Below are positions 63,430 through 64,000 of a stretch of DNA of 64,000 nt, in pieces. The stretch spans positions 1-64,000 of the forward strand of contig JAKLGA010000012.1 in NCBI GenBank assembly GCA_022710975.1, given 5' to 3'. The position numbers were made by a program, and so were the translations under genes. The stretch's first letter is position 1, and each line of letters opens with the position of its first letter. The stretch comes from Myxococcota bacterium (GTDB taxonomy: Bacteria > Myxococcota > B64-G9). The notes beneath the pieces are model-generated. The model worked only from the letters and a program-made list of their open reading frames with translations. It made no database searches and was not told the origin of the DNA.

Positions 63430-64000
63430 ATGCGGCTGATCACCCGATCCGACTTCGATGGCCTGGCCTGCGCGGTCCTCCTGGAGGAGGTCGGCGTGGT
63501 GGACGACTACCTGTTCGTCCACCCCAAGGACGTGCAGGACGGCAAGGTCGAGGCCACCGAGAACGACGTGGTGGCCAACGTGCCCTTCATCGAGGGCTGC
63601 GGGCTGTGGTTCGATCACCACTCCAGCGAACGCGAGCGGCTGGAGATGAAGAGCCTGAAGTTCAAGGGCTCCTCCAAGCCCTCGCCCTCCTGCGCCCGGG
63701 TGATCTACGACTACTACGGCGGGGCCGCGAAGTTCGCCAAGTTCGACGAGTCGGGGCTGATGGACGCCGTCGACCGGTCCGACTCGGCCTACTGGACCAT
63801 CGACGACATCCTCCAGCCGCATGGCTGGGCGCTGCTGTCCTTCGTCATGGACGCCCGCTCGGGGCTGGGCCGGTTCAAGGACTACCGCATCTCCAACTAC
63901 GCGCTGATGAAGGACATGATCGGCTACTGCCGCCAGATGAGCCTGGAGCAGATCCTGGCGGTGCCGGACGTGGAGGAGCGCGTCAAGCGCTACCGGCAGC
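63430..64000 (+). CDS. DHH-family phosphoesterase (exopolyphosphatase-like), N-terminal part
   Basis: The window holds the first 190 residues; the gene runs off the end with no stop. MRLITRSDFDGLACAVLLEE carries the first DHH-type metal motif (SDFDG) and LWFDHHSSERER the DHH motif itself near residue 63. Between them HPKDVQDGKV and NDVVANVPF match the group often annotated as exopolyphosphatase in Geobacter and Myxococcota. The enzyme hydrolyses polyphosphate or short oligonucleotides or cyclic dinucleotides; which of these cannot be settled from half of the protein. GTGGAGGT upstream supports the start. Confidence 0.8.
   Translation, partial: MRLITRSDFDGLACAVLLEEVGVVDDYLFVHPKDVQDGKVEATENDVVANVPFIEGCGLWFDHHSSERERLEMKSLKFKGSSKPSPSCARVIYDYYGGAAKFAKFDESGLMDAVDRSDSAYWTIDDILQPHGWALLSFVMDARSGLGRFKDYRISNYALMKDMIGYCRQMSLEQILAVPDVEERVKRYRQ

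Overview
This window is very GC-rich bacterial DNA with almost no intergenic space. It most likely comes from a member of the Myxococcota or a close relative. The pointers are: a trypsin-like protease ending in a MYXO-CTERM-type sorting tail, a protein with a C-terminal module resembling the Myxococcus MXAN_5187 family, Cys-rich calcium-repeat lipoproteins, FHA proteins tied to a Tad pilus cluster, and many lipoproteins with TPR or HEAT repeats. No ribosomal RNA, CRISPR array or insertion sequence was seen. One tRNA (Lys, CTT) is present. The species cannot be named from the sequence.

Layout. 1-6654: the end of a Tad/Flp pilus operon (CpaB end, TadB, TadC) followed by two membrane-anchored FHA proteins. 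6655-7849: a TPR lipoprotein behind a clear sigma-54 type -24/-12 promoter with an upstream palindrome. 7942-15118: a run of PBP1A, a VCBS-like secreted protein, a family 5 solute-binding protein and a NtrY-like sensor kinase. 15219-19503: a tiny Lys-rich protein, a DsbA-like protein with a CcmH-like Cys-rich front end, a MXAN_5187-like membrane protein and a cupredoxin-like protein with a DKPKP repeat tail. 19665-21900: UbiA-family transferase, LpxH-like phosphoesterase, TrmB. 22123-25508: an orphan Flp-type pilin and two divergent HEAT-repeat proteins. 25642-31597: amidase, RdgB, a beta-propeller lipoprotein and an ABC-2 type exporter whose ATPase has lost several conserved motifs. 31652-36918: tRNA-Lys, MYXO-CTERM protease, a small FHA protein, phosphoglucomutase and a radical SAM protein.

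The most striking part is 37-56 kb, which reads as a dedicated electron-transfer island. It holds a System II cytochrome c maturation pair (ResB, CcsA), a sensor kinase with a sigma-54 activator, and a divergent 15-heme lipoprotein whose promoter has a textbook sigma-54 -24/-12 element preceded by inverted repeats. Next comes a five-gene operon on the minus strand: a lipoprotein with about 30 heme motifs of the Geobacter CxxCH/CxxxxCH type, an outer-membrane barrel, an 11-heme periplasmic cytochrome, a CreD-like membrane protein and a secreted partner. A divergent NapH-like ferredoxin membrane protein follows, with a small HMA-like lipoprotein. The lipoprotein-barrel-periplasmic cytochrome order matches porin-cytochrome conduits known from Geobacter, but the component sizes, the Ig/EF-hand/pentaheme fusion and the CreD-like partners are unusual. 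I infer a transmembrane or extracellular electron conduit under two-component control.

57-64 kb carries a TonB-dependent receptor, a Cys-rich lipoprotein ending in an FGE/sulfatase-modifying-factor domain, a ferredoxin-tailed aldo/keto reductase and the start of a DHH-family phosphoesterase cut off by the window end.
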